Shown here: in pieces, positions 36,837 through 45,318 of the stretch
Position numbering within the stretch: position 1 is the first letter of the stretch
Layout of the letters: every line of letters starts with the position of its first letter
From: Aquimarina megaterium XH134
GTDB lineage: Bacteria; Bacteroidota; Bacteroidia; Flavobacteriales; Flavobacteriaceae
Direction of reading: 5' to 3'
Length of the DNA: 64,000 nucleotides
Assembly (NCBI RefSeq): GCF_000520975.1
Contig: NZ_JACB01000001.1
Span: forward strand, 310,001 to 374,000
The notes under the pieces: generated by a model
The model's input: the letters and a program-made list of their open reading frames with translations, nothing else
Database searches by the model: none
What the model was told of the DNA's origin: nothing
Translations under genes and position numbers: made by a program

Positions 36837-37268
36837 TTATGCTTTTATGAGTTCGTGAATTGGTGTTCCCATTTGATGTTTATCATAAGTTACCTTATCA
36901 ACACCTTCTTTTTTGAAAATCTTTTTAACCAGTTGCTCCGTCTGTTCATCGAACACTTTTGTAATTACACCTTTCCAACCGTGATGTCTAAGTAACCATA
37001 TTTGTAATCGTTCTACTTCTTTCCCTGTACTACCTTTGGTCAATAACCAAGGTTTTTTAGTAGTAACCTCTGGAGCTATCTTCTCCATTTCCTGTCTTTT
37101 TATTAAGCAAGGCTCATCTTGCTTTATTTCTTTTTTAGTAGCTTCTAAACTTGGTTCTATAGGGTGTGAAACCATCTTAGGATTTCTTATTTTATTCTTA
37201 ACAAGGTATACGGCTATAATGCCGATACTAATTCCTACTCCTGCAATAATCCAATCGTTTTTAATCAT
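36837..37268 (-). CDS. Membrane-anchored peptidoglycan-binding protein 1
   Basis: A 143-residue protein. An N-terminal membrane helix (about 6-24) is followed by a linker and a PG_binding_1-like domain at about 75-120 (LTKGSTGKEVERLQIWLL, ITKVFDEQTEQLV). Such domains dock proteins to the cell wall. It overlaps the similar neighbour by 4 bp, and the two look like a duplicated pair. Confidence 0.66.
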   Translation of the reverse strand: MIKNDWIIAGVGISIGIIAVYLVKNKIRNPKMVSHPIEPSLEATKKEIKQDEPCLIKRQEMEKIAPEVTTKKPWLLTKGSTGKEVERLQIWLLRHHGWKGVITKVFDEQTEQLVKKIFKKEGVDKVTYDKHQMGTPIHELIKA

Positions 37269-37705
37269 CTCTTAATCGTTTTTAAAGCTGTTCGCATTCC
37301 ATTAATATCTTGTTTGGTAAAAAATGCTTTTTGCAAATACTTCTTTGCTGCCTTGTTTGTCTTATTTCCGTACATTCCATCTATTCCAATACTGTCCTTG
37401 TGGATTTTAGTGATATAGGACTGTAGTACCTTCACATCTCTATGACACGTTCCGTATTCTAATGGATACGCACTACTTACACATCGAAACCGTTTCACTT
37501 TTACAGGTGTATCCACTGTATCCACATCTCCATTTGTAATATCTCCAGAGGATAGAAACAATTCTGTTTCCTTTTCCTTCCTTTTTTTGTAATACCAGTA
37601 TCCAACTCCTCCTAATAGCAAAGCAGTAAAACCAATACCTATCCAAATTTTCCCATCTCCTTCACCTGATTTAGTTCCTTTTGATTTTTTAGTTGCTACT
37701 CCCAT
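37265..37705 (-). CDS. Membrane-anchored peptidoglycan-binding protein 2
   Basis: A 146-residue protein with a Lys/Gly-rich N-terminus, a membrane helix at about 22-40, and a PG_binding_1-like domain near 80-130 (YGTCHRDVKVLQSYI, IGIDGMYGNKTNKA). It has the same architecture as the downstream neighbour. It may hold the particle at the peptidoglycan before penetration. Confidence 0.66.
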   Translation of the reverse strand: MGVATKKSKGTKSGEGDGKIWIGIGFTALLLGGVGYWYYKKRKEKETELFLSSGDITNGDVDTVDTPVKVKRFRCVSSAYPLEYGTCHRDVKVLQSYITKIHKDSIGIDGMYGNKTNKAAKKYLQKAFFTKQDINGMRTALKTIKR

Positions 37706-37742
37706 ATAATTCTGTTTTTAATACTTTTTTATAATAAACTGC

Positions 37743-38264
37743 CTATGTTAGTAACCTGTAGTTTGGTAGTCTACGAACGGGATCATGGACTAGTTTTTTC
37801 ATTTCACTATCGCTTAGAAAACCTCTTAAATATTGCCACATATCTTTCTTATGATTAAAATAAAATGCCTTTGACAAACTTGCTACTTGCGTTTTATCTT
37901 GTAATCTTTTAAACACATTTTCTACAGCTTCCTCATCGTCATTAAAGCGTCCTTTTGCTCTTTTTAATTCAAGGGCATATTTACTGGCAGTACTTGTTGA
38001 AAGTTCCTTAATACGCTTCCTTCCCAACCATTTTTTCACATCTTTGATATAATTCATATCAAAAGGGTTTTTCCAGTTAGGTTCTTCTACTGGTGTGGCA
38101 CTTCCCCCTCTTATCACTTTTACAGGTTTTCCTGAGTTACTAATTGTAGAAAAAGAAATTTCTTTTGATTTTTTTCTACGTTTAATAAAAAAGTAAGCTC
38201 CTACACCCAATCCAGCGATTCCGACACCTCCGATAGTCCACCACATTGTTTTTGTCATTTTCAT
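37743..38264 (-). CDS. Membrane-anchored annexin-like helical protein 1
   Basis: A 173-residue protein. An N-terminal glycine-rich membrane helix (about 8-28) is followed by a basic linker and a helical domain at 80-173 (EEAVENVFKRLQDKTQVASLSKAF, RLPNYRLL at the end). The helical domain parallels that of the next gene and recalls the annexin repeat pattern, a reading by eye only. Function unknown. Confidence 0.58.
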   Translation of the reverse strand: MKMTKTMWWTIGGVGIAGLGVGAYFFIKRRKKSKEISFSTISNSGKPVKVIRGGSATPVEEPNWKNPFDMNYIKDVKKWLGRKRIKELSTSTASKYALELKRAKGRFNDDEEAVENVFKRLQDKTQVASLSKAFYFNHKKDMWQYLRGFLSDSEMKKLVHDPVRRLPNYRLLT

Positions 38265-38275
38265 TGCTTTAATTT

Positions 38276-38770
38276 TTATAATTTTCTATACTTCGGTAAT
38301 CTTGAAATGATGCTCAAAACTGTCTTAATTTCATCTTTATCAAAACGATCTTTTAATTGGTCACTGAGTGACATCTTATAAGTACTCAAGTATGCTTTTG
38401 CCACTTGTGATACCTGTACCTTATCCTTTAGATTTCTAAATACTGCATATACATTTTCTTCCGCATCTCCCCCTCGATACCAAGGTTTAAATGCTTTATG
38501 GATCTCATTTGCATACCGCGTTGTTGTGGATTTCTTCAGAACTACGACATTTCCGCTAACTTTGTTCAATACCCGTCCCACATACTTTGCATCCAGAGCT
38601 TCTTCGCTCATTAAACCTTTGCTCACAGGATTCAGCATTTTACCTAACTTTAGTAATAGGGTATTGGCAACTTTATCACGTTTTCGATTTCGTAAAGTGA
38701 CATAGGTAGTACCAACTAATATTAGTCCTACTGTTCCTGCTGCGATTTGTAACCCAATTACTTTTTTCAT
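38276..38770 (-). CDS. Membrane-anchored annexin-like helical protein 2 (paralogue)
   Basis: A 164-residue protein with an N-terminal membrane helix (about 3-26) and a C-terminal helical domain. The domain shares the pattern DAEENVYAVFRNLKDKVQV, AKAYLSTYKMSLSDQL and RLPKYRKL with its neighbour, so the two genes are a tandem duplication. It overlaps the upstream gene by 4 bp. Confidence 0.58.
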   Translation of the reverse strand: MKKVIGLQIAAGTVGLILVGTTYVTLRNRKRDKVANTLLLKLGKMLNPVSKGLMSEEALDAKYVGRVLNKVSGNVVVLKKSTTTRYANEIHKAFKPWYRGGDAEENVYAVFRNLKDKVQVSQVAKAYLSTYKMSLSDQLKDRFDKDEIKTVLSIISRLPKYRKL

Positions 38771-39225
38771 TTATTCAAAAATTTTATTCCAGCTCCTAAA
38801 GATTTACCCATTGGGGTAATACTAGCTATATCCGTTACATCTGCCTTTTTTGCCGTATTCCATAATACCATACCTATCATTACTAGCACCAACGTCAATG
38901 TTACTGGAAGGGCTACGGATGCAACTTTAGATAAGTTTTTTCCAAGCCCCATAAAATTGCTCCCAATTTGGGATGCATCTGCAATCGCTCTAGTAGCTGC
39001 ACTTGAAACATCTATTTTATTCTTGCGTAGCCATTCATTGAACTTACCGTTTGTTGTACAACTAGATGCCCCGTTTGTTTTCCAAGTCACTAGCCAGATT
39101 GTCCTTGCGTTATTTGTACCCAAGTCAGCCTTGAGACTGTTGAAATAGCCTACCCATATTTCGCAGGGATCTCCAGACTCAGGAATCAGAAATGATTTGT
39201 TTTGTATGTTTACTTCAACGGGCAT
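38767..39225 (-). CDS. C-terminally anchored structural protein, unknown
   Basis: A 152-residue protein with an N-terminal soluble part (FNEWLRKNKIDVSSAATRAI) and a strong hydrophobic helix at about 103-124. It has four or so cysteines in the N-terminal half, including SSCTTNG. No family recognised. It is part of the membrane-protein set. Confidence 0.58.
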   Translation of the reverse strand: MPVEVNIQNKSFLIPESGDPCEIWVGYFNSLKADLGTNNARTIWLVTWKTNGASSCTTNGKFNEWLRKNKIDVSSAATRAIADASQIGSNFMGLGKNLSKVASVALPVTLTLVLVMIGMVLWNTAKKADVTDIASITPMGKSLGAGIKFLNK

Positions 39226-39236
39226 ACTATTTTTCT

Positions 39237-39425
39237 TTATCTTTTAAATATCGTATTGGACTGTTCTTTGATTTCTCTTTTGGATAACCCCAAATCTTCC
39301 AAAGTGGCTATGATTCTTCTTTTGATTTGAGCTTCTTTACGATGTGCTTCTTTTTTATCACGATTGATATAGATATACCGACCAATAAGAAACCCTACGC
39401 CCAATGTGATTATGGTATTTTTCAT
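39237..39425 (-). CDS. Small N-anchored basic protein
   Basis: A 62-residue protein with a hydrophobic helix at 2-18 and a basic, helical remainder (LEDLGLSKREIKEQ). No family recognised. It is separated by 4 bp from the amidase-like gene upstream. Confidence 0.55.
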   Translation of the reverse strand: MKNTIITLGVGFLIGRYIYINRDKKEAHRKEAQIKRRIIATLEDLGLSKREIKEQSNTIFKR

Positions 39426-39429
39426 CTAC

Positions 39430-39930
39430 CTACTTTTTAACCTTTTTAAATATGTTTTTCTCGTCAATCCCAATTTCTTCTAACCAAATAGAAACCTCAA
39501 AGCCCGGATTATCTTCTCCTTTTTTAGCAGGAGCTTCGTTAAATCCAAGTATTTGAATGCTTGGAAATTTTAAGATGTAGAACTTAACAATCGTCTCTAA
39601 TGTGGTCAATTGATCTTTTGTACGTGTGTCCTTCCCTTTAGTTTCTTTTTCTGTTCTCCCACCGACATATCCAATATGTTTACATATACCGTATATTCCT
39701 TTTTTCCCTTCAGAGATTCCCCATAGATCTACAGCTGTAGGATTATCTTCTGAAATCAAAGTTTCCATTGCTCCATCAGGTTGAATCAAATAATCAAGCC
39801 CTGGTCTTTTCCACCCAAACCCACCTTGTCGAACATCAGTAGTATGTAATTCAATAATGTCTGATTTTGTTACAGGTGTTCCTTCTCCTGATTCTGTGCT
39901 TTGAATGATTAAATAATCTACTTTTTTCAT
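39430..39930 (-). CDS. Degenerate N-acetylmuramoyl-L-alanine amidase-like protein
   Basis: A 166-residue protein with the Amidase_2 layout: GWKRPGLDYLIQPDGAM for the conserved core and GFNEAPAKKG then NPGFEVSIWL for the C-terminal zinc loop. The usual zinc ligands look replaced: the first His by Gln10 (IIQSTES), the second by Phe130 and the Cys by Asn141. It is therefore probably a binding or structural protein rather than an active amidase. Its family is plausible from pattern only. Confidence 0.62.
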   Translation of the reverse strand: MKKVDYLIIQSTESGEGTPVTKSDIIELHTTDVRQGGFGWKRPGLDYLIQPDGAMETLISEDNPTAVDLWGISEGKKGIYGICKHIGYVGGRTEKETKGKDTRTKDQLTTLETIVKFYILKFPSIQILGFNEAPAKKGEDNPGFEVSIWLEEIGIDEKNIFKKVKK

Positions 39931-39970
39931 CTTTTAAATTTTTAATGTTATTACGAGTTCAACACCTGTA

Positions 39971-40429
39971 TTATGCTGCATCTATAATTGGCTTGAAATT
40001 GCTTTTTACAATGGATCGAAATCCAAGAAATCGATAGGTTGGATATCTTTTAATACATACTTGGTTGTTCTGGTTGCCACCTAATACATAGATGTATTTT
40101 TTATCCTCGCTATAGCCGATAAAGAAACCAACGTGTCCTCTCCAATCACTTTTTTTTACTCTCCAAAAGACAACAACATCTCCTTTTTTTGGAGTAGTTA
40201 CTTTAGTTCCTACCCTTAACCAAGAGCGTGCGTCTAGTTTTCCGCTTCTATAATACCCTGCTTTCATAGCCACCCAATTTGCAAAGGTGGAACACCAAGC
40301 GGTTTCGTCTGTAATCACCCATTTATGACCGATTTCCTTAAAATATTGGAGAATGCGAGAATTGTGGTTTCTACCTACAACCTCTGTAATTCCGTATTCT
40401 GCCAACGCTATATCTAATACATTGTTCAT
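39971..40429 (-). CDS. CHAP/NlpC-type peptidoglycan amidohydrolase (TIGR02594-like)
   Basis: A 152-residue cysteine peptidase-type lysin. Catalytic Cys46 is in ETAWCSTFANW and the His is in WRGHVGFFIGY, with GGNQNNQV downstream. This is the TIGR02594 pattern common in phage lysins. There is no signal or membrane helix. It overlaps the beta-propeller gene by 4 bp. Likely cuts peptide bridges of the host wall. Confidence 0.84.
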   Translation of the reverse strand: MNNVLDIALAEYGITEVVGRNHNSRILQYFKEIGHKWVITDETAWCSTFANWVAMKAGYYRSGKLDARSWLRVGTKVTTPKKGDVVVFWRVKKSDWRGHVGFFIGYSEDKKYIYVLGGNQNNQVCIKRYPTYRFLGFRSIVKSNFKPIIDAA

Positions 40430-42159
40430 ACCTTGCTGTTTTTCTGATTAAGTACTGCATGTTCTAAAATGTTTTCTGTTTCAAATTGTTTGTAATAAGT
40501 TAGTATGGTGATGGTTTGTTTTCCTGCTATTTTAAATACCCATCCATTTTTACCATCGATGATCGCCCCTTTCATTTCAAATACTTCGGCTACATTCCCA
40601 AAGTTTTGAGGATTATGATAACTGGAAAAGGAGATGGGCTTTACCTGTGTAGTTCCTGTCACGCTTTCTTCTTCTAGTTTTAAGACTTTAAAGCGCTGCG
40701 TTCCAGACAAAATAAATTTGACGTGTTGTACAATGGCAGGGTTGAAGGTAAAATCTTCCCGTTTTGCATAATATCCTTCATTAATAAGTATCACATTACT
40801 CTCCCTGCTATACGAAATCAGTGTAACTACACCCGTTGTGCTATCACTACTAAAAATCATACCTGTAGTACTGTCAATCCCCATTGATGTCCCTACCGTA
40901 CCTAATGATAGTGTATCGATTACGGTATCGGTATCAATTATGGAATAGGTGTTATCTGCTCGATTTCCGACATACAAAAGACCGTTATTTGGATTGTATA
41001 GAATACGATACGGAGCTGCTCCAACTGGAATTGCTGTACTTGGTATATTCGTATCCAAATCGATAGGGATAACCGTACTCTCTCCAGAGGAAACCACATA
41101 TAACTGATTATTCTTAGGGTTGTATCCAGCCGTAGTAAGTTCATTTCCTATATTCTCTATAGTAGCAGATACTTGATTATTGGCATCGATACTTGATATA
41201 CTATTTGCTCCTGAATTGATAACATATACTTGACCGTTATCTGGTCGAATAGCAACACTTTTAGGAGCTTTACCCACTGCGATTGTTGTCAGTATTGTTT
41301 CGGTTATAGAATCAATAACACTAACGGTATCGTCCCCAATATTAGTTACATAAACATTCGAATTAAAAGCATTGAAAGTAATTCCAATGGGGCGTTTCCC
41401 TACTGGAATAGTAGTTGTAACTTCTAATTGCTGATTAATCACCGTTACGGTGTCACCTATAACATTCGCCACGTAGACCTTTCCAAAGTTTGGGGAACTA
41501 GGTTGGCTATTCACGGTCAGGTCTACGGGCGATGCCCCATAGGGGCTGCTACCATTAGCAGTTATAGGAATCAGGGAAATAACAATTCCGTCACTATTCA
41601 ATACACTAATATTATGGGATAATTGATTGGCTATATAGGTGAATCCATTATAAGGGTTCACTACTATTCCTTGTGGATAAATACCTGTACTTCCATTCGC
41701 ACTTGCTATGATCGTTCTAAAAATATGATCTGCAATGTCTCCTGGTAATGCAGGAGAAATAGGTGGTTTTTTATTGCCAGCCCATAAACGAACTTCACGC
41801 TCTATATCAGAGGTATTCGTTAGGGTTAGTTGTGTGGTTTCATAGTTTTGCTGTAATTTTTTATAAAAAGTTGCATTGTTGAGATTTACATTGGCTTTGC
41901 CCAATACTTTAAAGGGATTTTTAGGCTGTCTTTTATAATATGGATAATCTGTTTTGATAAAAGAATCATACGGATCTATACCTTCCAAAGCTTCCTGAAA
42001 TGCATCTTCTTCATTCTCCTTTTTTGGAATAGCATTTGCCCCACCTTTTATAGGTGCTTCTATTAGACTTGACCTCTTACGGTTTCTCCCAAGCATTGCC
42101 CATAATGCAGCAATACCGATCCCAGTCATTATAAATGCTATTTCCGTGCTTTTCTTCAT
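40426..42159 (-). CDS. Membrane-anchored YVTN beta-propeller inserted in a capsid-like beta domain
   Basis: A 577-residue protein. An N-terminal membrane helix (about 6-22) is followed by a linker and a beta segment at 107-128 (QLTLTNTSDIEREVRLWAG). A seven-bladed YVTN-type propeller spans about 160-450, with repeats such as VYVTNIGDDTVSVID and IPVGKRPIGITFN. The C-terminal segment 476-556 has NPQNF and WVFKIAGKQTITILTYY. Both flanking beta pieces parallel the capsid candidate at 46082, so the propeller looks like an insertion into the same fold. Probably a vertex, turret or spike protein. Confidence 0.72.
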   Translation of the reverse strand: MKKSTEIAFIMTGIGIAALWAMLGRNRKRSSLIEAPIKGGANAIPKKENEEDAFQEALEGIDPYDSFIKTDYPYYKRQPKNPFKVLGKANVNLNNATFYKKLQQNYETTQLTLTNTSDIEREVRLWAGNKKPPISPALPGDIADHIFRTIIASANGSTGIYPQGIVVNPYNGFTYIANQLSHNISVLNSDGIVISLIPITANGSSPYGASPVDLTVNSQPSSPNFGKVYVANVIGDTVTVINQQLEVTTTIPVGKRPIGITFNAFNSNVYVTNIGDDTVSVIDSITETILTTIAVGKAPKSVAIRPDNGQVYVINSGANSISSIDANNQVSATIENIGNELTTAGYNPKNNQLYVVSSGESTVIPIDLDTNIPSTAIPVGAAPYRILYNPNNGLLYVGNRADNTYSIIDTDTVIDTLSLGTVGTSMGIDSTTGMIFSSDSTTGVVTLISYSRESNVILINEGYYAKREDFTFNPAIVQHVKFILSGTQRFKVLKLEEESVTGTTQVKPISFSSYHNPQNFGNVAEVFEMKGAIIDGKNGWVFKIAGKQTITILTYYKQFETENILEHAVLNQKNSKV

Positions 42160-42911
42160 TGTGTTAATACATATCCGTCTATAAATTCAACTATTTCTTT
42201 TGTTCGTTTCACTTGTATTTCACCCACTAATTCGGGATATTGACTAAAAATTTTTGTAGCAGCGTACACCGCTTCTATTTTTGGAAAGCCAAAGTCTAAA
42301 TAATGCCGAATCCCGCATAAATCCGCTGTAGTCTCACTACGGGTATTTAAAAACCAATGACATCCTTCATGAGATAGTATAGCTACCCGTACTGGAATCG
42401 TATATGTTTTAAACAATCGTTGCGATATCTGTACCCTTGGCATCTTACGATGTATTCTTGCCGGTGTAATCAGTTCTTTTCCAAATTCATTAGTAATTGC
42501 GGGTAAGTATTGAAACAAAAACTCATTATTTGGACTATCATAAAATCCTGAAGGGACATGCCCTGCCTTTTGAGCAAACTGGATGGCAAAATCCATAAAT
42601 CGCTGTTGCTCTGGTGTTGCCCAAAATTGTGGATCTCCCATCATAACCACTTTAAAATCCACAATCTTAATCCCTAAATCATCTCCCGTATTTTTATCAT
42701 ACACTTCTAGTTCCAATTCTTCTGGCGTGACTGGCAATGGAATTTTAATACATCTTTTTTGTCCTTTTGTCAAAAAAGCTTTTCTACGGAAATAATGTGT
42801 ATTGGGTACGGTTGGGTCATACACCTTAAAACCAACATGCATTGCCTTTTTTACCTTGATGGTAACTGCCAAAGTGAAACGTTTTCTATTGGATGGAATA
42901 GGTATAAGCAT
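42156..42911 (-). CDS. Putative HExxH metallopeptidase
   Basis: A 251-residue protein. The N-terminal 90 residues are beta-rich (TLAVTIKVKKAMHVGFKVYD). The C-terminal half is helical and holds HEGCH at 181-185, with Glu193 and Asp197 nearby (ETTAD) as possible third ligands. No membrane helix is obvious. It may be a maturation protease of the particle or cell-wall enzyme. It overlaps the propeller gene by 4 bp. Confidence 0.65.
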   Translation of the reverse strand: MLIPIPSNRKRFTLAVTIKVKKAMHVGFKVYDPTVPNTHYFRRKAFLTKGQKRCIKIPLPVTPEELELEVYDKNTGDDLGIKIVDFKVVMMGDPQFWATPEQQRFMDFAIQFAQKAGHVPSGFYDSPNNEFLFQYLPAITNEFGKELITPARIHRKMPRVQISQRLFKTYTIPVRVAILSHEGCHWFLNTRSETTADLCGIRHYLDFGFPKIEAVYAATKIFSQYPELVGEIQVKRTKEIVEFIDGYVLTQ

Positions 42912-42914
42912 CTA

Positions 42915-43433
42915 TCAGTTTTGTTTAATGTGTACGTACTTGCCTTTTTGACTTTGGTAGATCGCTAGCCCCACAATGGATAACATAACCACGACACCTC
43001 CAATAATTAAAATAGTGTTGGTATTATCTTTTTTTTGAGGAGCTGAAATAGTACTTTTATTATCTCCGCCATATATTTTTTGATCTCCTATATCTACTCT
43101 AAAATCAGAAGGAGTATTCCCCACTTGTTCAGGATATGTATTGTGTATTGGAGTTGGAACGGGTTTACTAATAATAGTATCAATTGCCCCTCCAATGGCA
43201 GCTCCTCCGCCTAAGTCTTTGTACACATCTCCTAACTTCGATAAAAACCCTTCTTTATCCTGTTTTCTTAGGATACGGTCTGATCTTCGTTTAGCTCTAC
43301 GTTTAGCTCGCCTAGCTTTTCTGGCAGCCCTTCTTTTCGCTCGTTTTTCTTTATTTCCAAAAAACAAGAAATCATCATAGACATCATCGTCTATATGATC
43401 TGCTAATAACATTTCTGTTTCTCCTGCTATCAT
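42915..43433 (-). CDS. Arg-rich, C-terminally anchored virion protein
   Basis: A 172-residue protein with an acidic N-terminus, a very Arg/Lys-rich block at about 30-60, a Gly/Ala segment and a C-terminal membrane helix (about 141-160). The basic block suits contact with DNA, the helix contact with a membrane. No family recognised. Confidence 0.6.
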   Translation of the reverse strand: MIAGETEMLLADHIDDDVYDDFLFFGNKEKRAKRRAARKARRAKRRAKRRSDRILRKQDKEGFLSKLGDVYKDLGGGAAIGGAIDTIISKPVPTPIHNTYPEQVGNTPSDFRVDIGDQKIYGGDNKSTISAPQKKDNTNTILIIGGVVVMLSIVGLAIYQSQKGKYVHIKQN

Positions 43434-43481
43434 AGCTATTTTTTTAGATTGAATTCTATATTTTTATCTTCTCAGTCACCC

Positions 43482-43709
43482 TTACAACACGTATAATACA
43501 CGTAATGTCGAGTCTTGTGGATCAAATGGGATTACACCGTATGGTTTACCTACAAATGGATACCCTTTCGCTTTGCCCGCAGCGAGTTCAACATTATTTA
43601 CCATAACTGGTGTTTGTCCTACATTTTTTACCGAAGCGTATAAAACTCCCAAAGGAATTTCCCCTGCTTCTGTAAAATCTTGCTCTGTTATGTTAGCTAA
43701 TACGTCCAT
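43482..43709 (-). CDS. Small beta-rich virion protein
   Basis: A 75-residue protein, beta-rich (ASVKNVGQTPVMVNNVELAAG) and without membrane helix. It lies between two Arg-rich anchored proteins. Could be a minor capsid or cement protein. It overlaps the upstream gene by 17 bp. Confidence 0.55.
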   Translation of the reverse strand: MDVLANITEQDFTEAGEIPLGVLYASVKNVGQTPVMVNNVELAAGKAKGYPFVGKPYGVIPFDPQDSTLRVLYVL

Positions 43710-44499
43710 TTGCTTCGGATTTCGTTTTAAGTTTATATGCTACAATACCAACAACAACAACACTTAGTGCTGCTATTCCAATAATGTTCTTTATTGTCCG
43801 TTTCTGTTTGTCCTTTTGCTCTTTTGCATTCTTGGCTTCGCTTTTTCCTTTGGACACTTCTCTTCCTTCTTTGCTCATATCTTCATCCATTAATGACATA
43901 TCTTCCATAATTGGTAATTCCTCCTCCAAAGGTGGAATGTTCACTTTTGGTATTCTTCTAGGCATTACCCTTGGTTTACGCTTTCCATATCTTCTCTTGT
44001 ATGGAATAACAATATCCCTAGATACTTTTGGTTTTTTTCTCTTATAAGGCTTGCTAGTAAATACTGGAGGTTTTCCCTTCAGTAATGGATTACCTGGCAT
44101 TATGGGTCGCCCCCTTCTGATACTGTAAGGAAAACCACGACCTTTTTTTATACCTTTCAAATCCCGATGCATAGGATTGCCGAATGGTACTGGTGGCAAT
44201 CGAAAGGGTTTTTTATTCGTCCTTGGTTTGGTGACTAAGGTATTTCTAATAGGTCGGCGCATTGGTTTTGCATACCTTCTATGCACCGTTCTCACTGGGC
44301 GAATTCTACGCCTTCTCCTACCGATACCTATAGCACGTAACACTCTATTTTTAGGGTGTTTTCTTATCAACCTACCTAACCTTCTTCGGTTCTTTTTTTT
44401 ACGAAGTTTATGCCTAATTACATGATGCAGAAAAGGATCATATTCGGCAGTTTCTATATCACTCTCAAAATCATTTAATTCTATGGGATAATCGATCAT
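43693..44499 (-). CDS. Arg/Pro-rich, C-terminally anchored virion protein
   Basis: A 268-residue protein with low-complexity basic sequence (KKKNRRRLGRL, RRRRRIRPVR), then Lys/Pro-rich spacers and an acidic patch (EEELPIMEDMSLMDEDMS). It ends with a membrane helix at about 240-257. The charge pattern suggests packing of DNA against a membrane. No family recognised. Confidence 0.6.
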   Translation of the reverse strand: MIDYPIELNDFESDIETAEYDPFLHHVIRHKLRKKKNRRRLGRLIRKHPKNRVLRAIGIGRRRRRIRPVRTVHRRYAKPMRRPIRNTLVTKPRTNKKPFRLPPVPFGNPMHRDLKGIKKGRGFPYSIRRGRPIMPGNPLLKGKPPVFTSKPYKRKKPKVSRDIVIPYKRRYGKRKPRVMPRRIPKVNIPPLEEELPIMEDMSLMDEDMSKEGREVSKGKSEAKNAKEQKDKQKRTIKNIIGIAALSVVVVGIVAYKLKTKSEANGRIS

Positions 44500-44525
44500 A
44501 ATTGCTGTGTTTTATTATCCTTAGT

Positions 44526-45299
44526 TTACCTATTGGATATGGGTTGTGGTGGCACATAAGGCATCATAGGTTTTTGACTATTTGATTTAGCCATAAAAAT
44601 GCCTGCTATTAACAATAGTCCAACACCTCCGCCTACCATTAGCATCATATTGGATTTCTTCTTTGACTCTGCTTCCTTCTTACTTTTTGCTTCATCTTCC
44701 CTTCTTCTACGTTCTGCTTCTTCTCTTCTTCTACGTTCGGCGGCTGCGGCTGCGGCTGCCTGTCTTCTTCTAGCTTCTGCTTGCTCCCTTCTTCGTTGCG
44801 CTTCCATTGCTTGCATTTTCATCTGAAAATCCCTTCGAACTCTTGCTGCTTGTGCATCTGCTTGTCGTTTTGCAGCAGCAGCACGAGAAGCTGCCAGTGC
44901 AGCAGCATTTCCTCCTCCGCTTCGTCTTCGTCGTCGCCTTTTCTTTCCAAATAATCCTCCGATAATACCCACAGCTCCTTTAGCTAATGCACCCCAGAAC
45001 TCATCTTCATCCTCATCTCCATCATAAGAACTATACTTACTCCTATCTAATGCAAGCATTTCCTTTCCTCGAAATTGAATATGAACAGTTAGTAAATTGC
45101 TCAAATCTTCTTGGAATTTTTCATTGGTAGATTTTAATACTTCGACCACTTCATCTGCTAATTCTTTTTTAGTAGGTTTTTCTTCAAACCTCACACCGTA
45201 CTTCATTAGCAGGGTCATCACAGGTTTCGGTTTGGTCAATATCAAATGACTTATCAAATTGATAGTGTCATTATATTGTTGTCGCATATTCTGTTTCAT
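44526..45299 (-). CDS. Coiled-coil, C-terminally anchored virion protein
   Basis: A 257-residue protein with a folded helical N-terminus (about 1-80), a Gly-rich basic stretch (KKRRRRRRSGGGN), a long Ala/Arg/Glu coiled coil at 130-215, and a C-terminal membrane helix near 222-240. The N-terminal part resembles that of the next gene upstream (IxxPKPVxxLLMKYGVR against PEPVRKIIYDCGYE), hinting at paralogy. Function unknown. Confidence 0.6.
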   Translation of the reverse strand: MKQNMRQQYNDTINLISHLILTKPKPVMTLLMKYGVRFEEKPTKKELADEVVEVLKSTNEKFQEDLSNLLTVHIQFRGKEMLALDRSKYSSYDGDEDEDEFWGALAKGAVGIIGGLFGKKRRRRRRSGGGNAAALAASRAAAAKRQADAQAARVRRDFQMKMQAMEAQRRREQAEARRRQAAAAAAAERRRREEAERRRREDEAKSKKEAESKKKSNMMLMVGGGVGLLLIAGIFMAKSNSQKPMMPYVPPQPISNR

Positions 45300-45318
45300 C
45301 TCTTGTCTTTCTTTAAAA

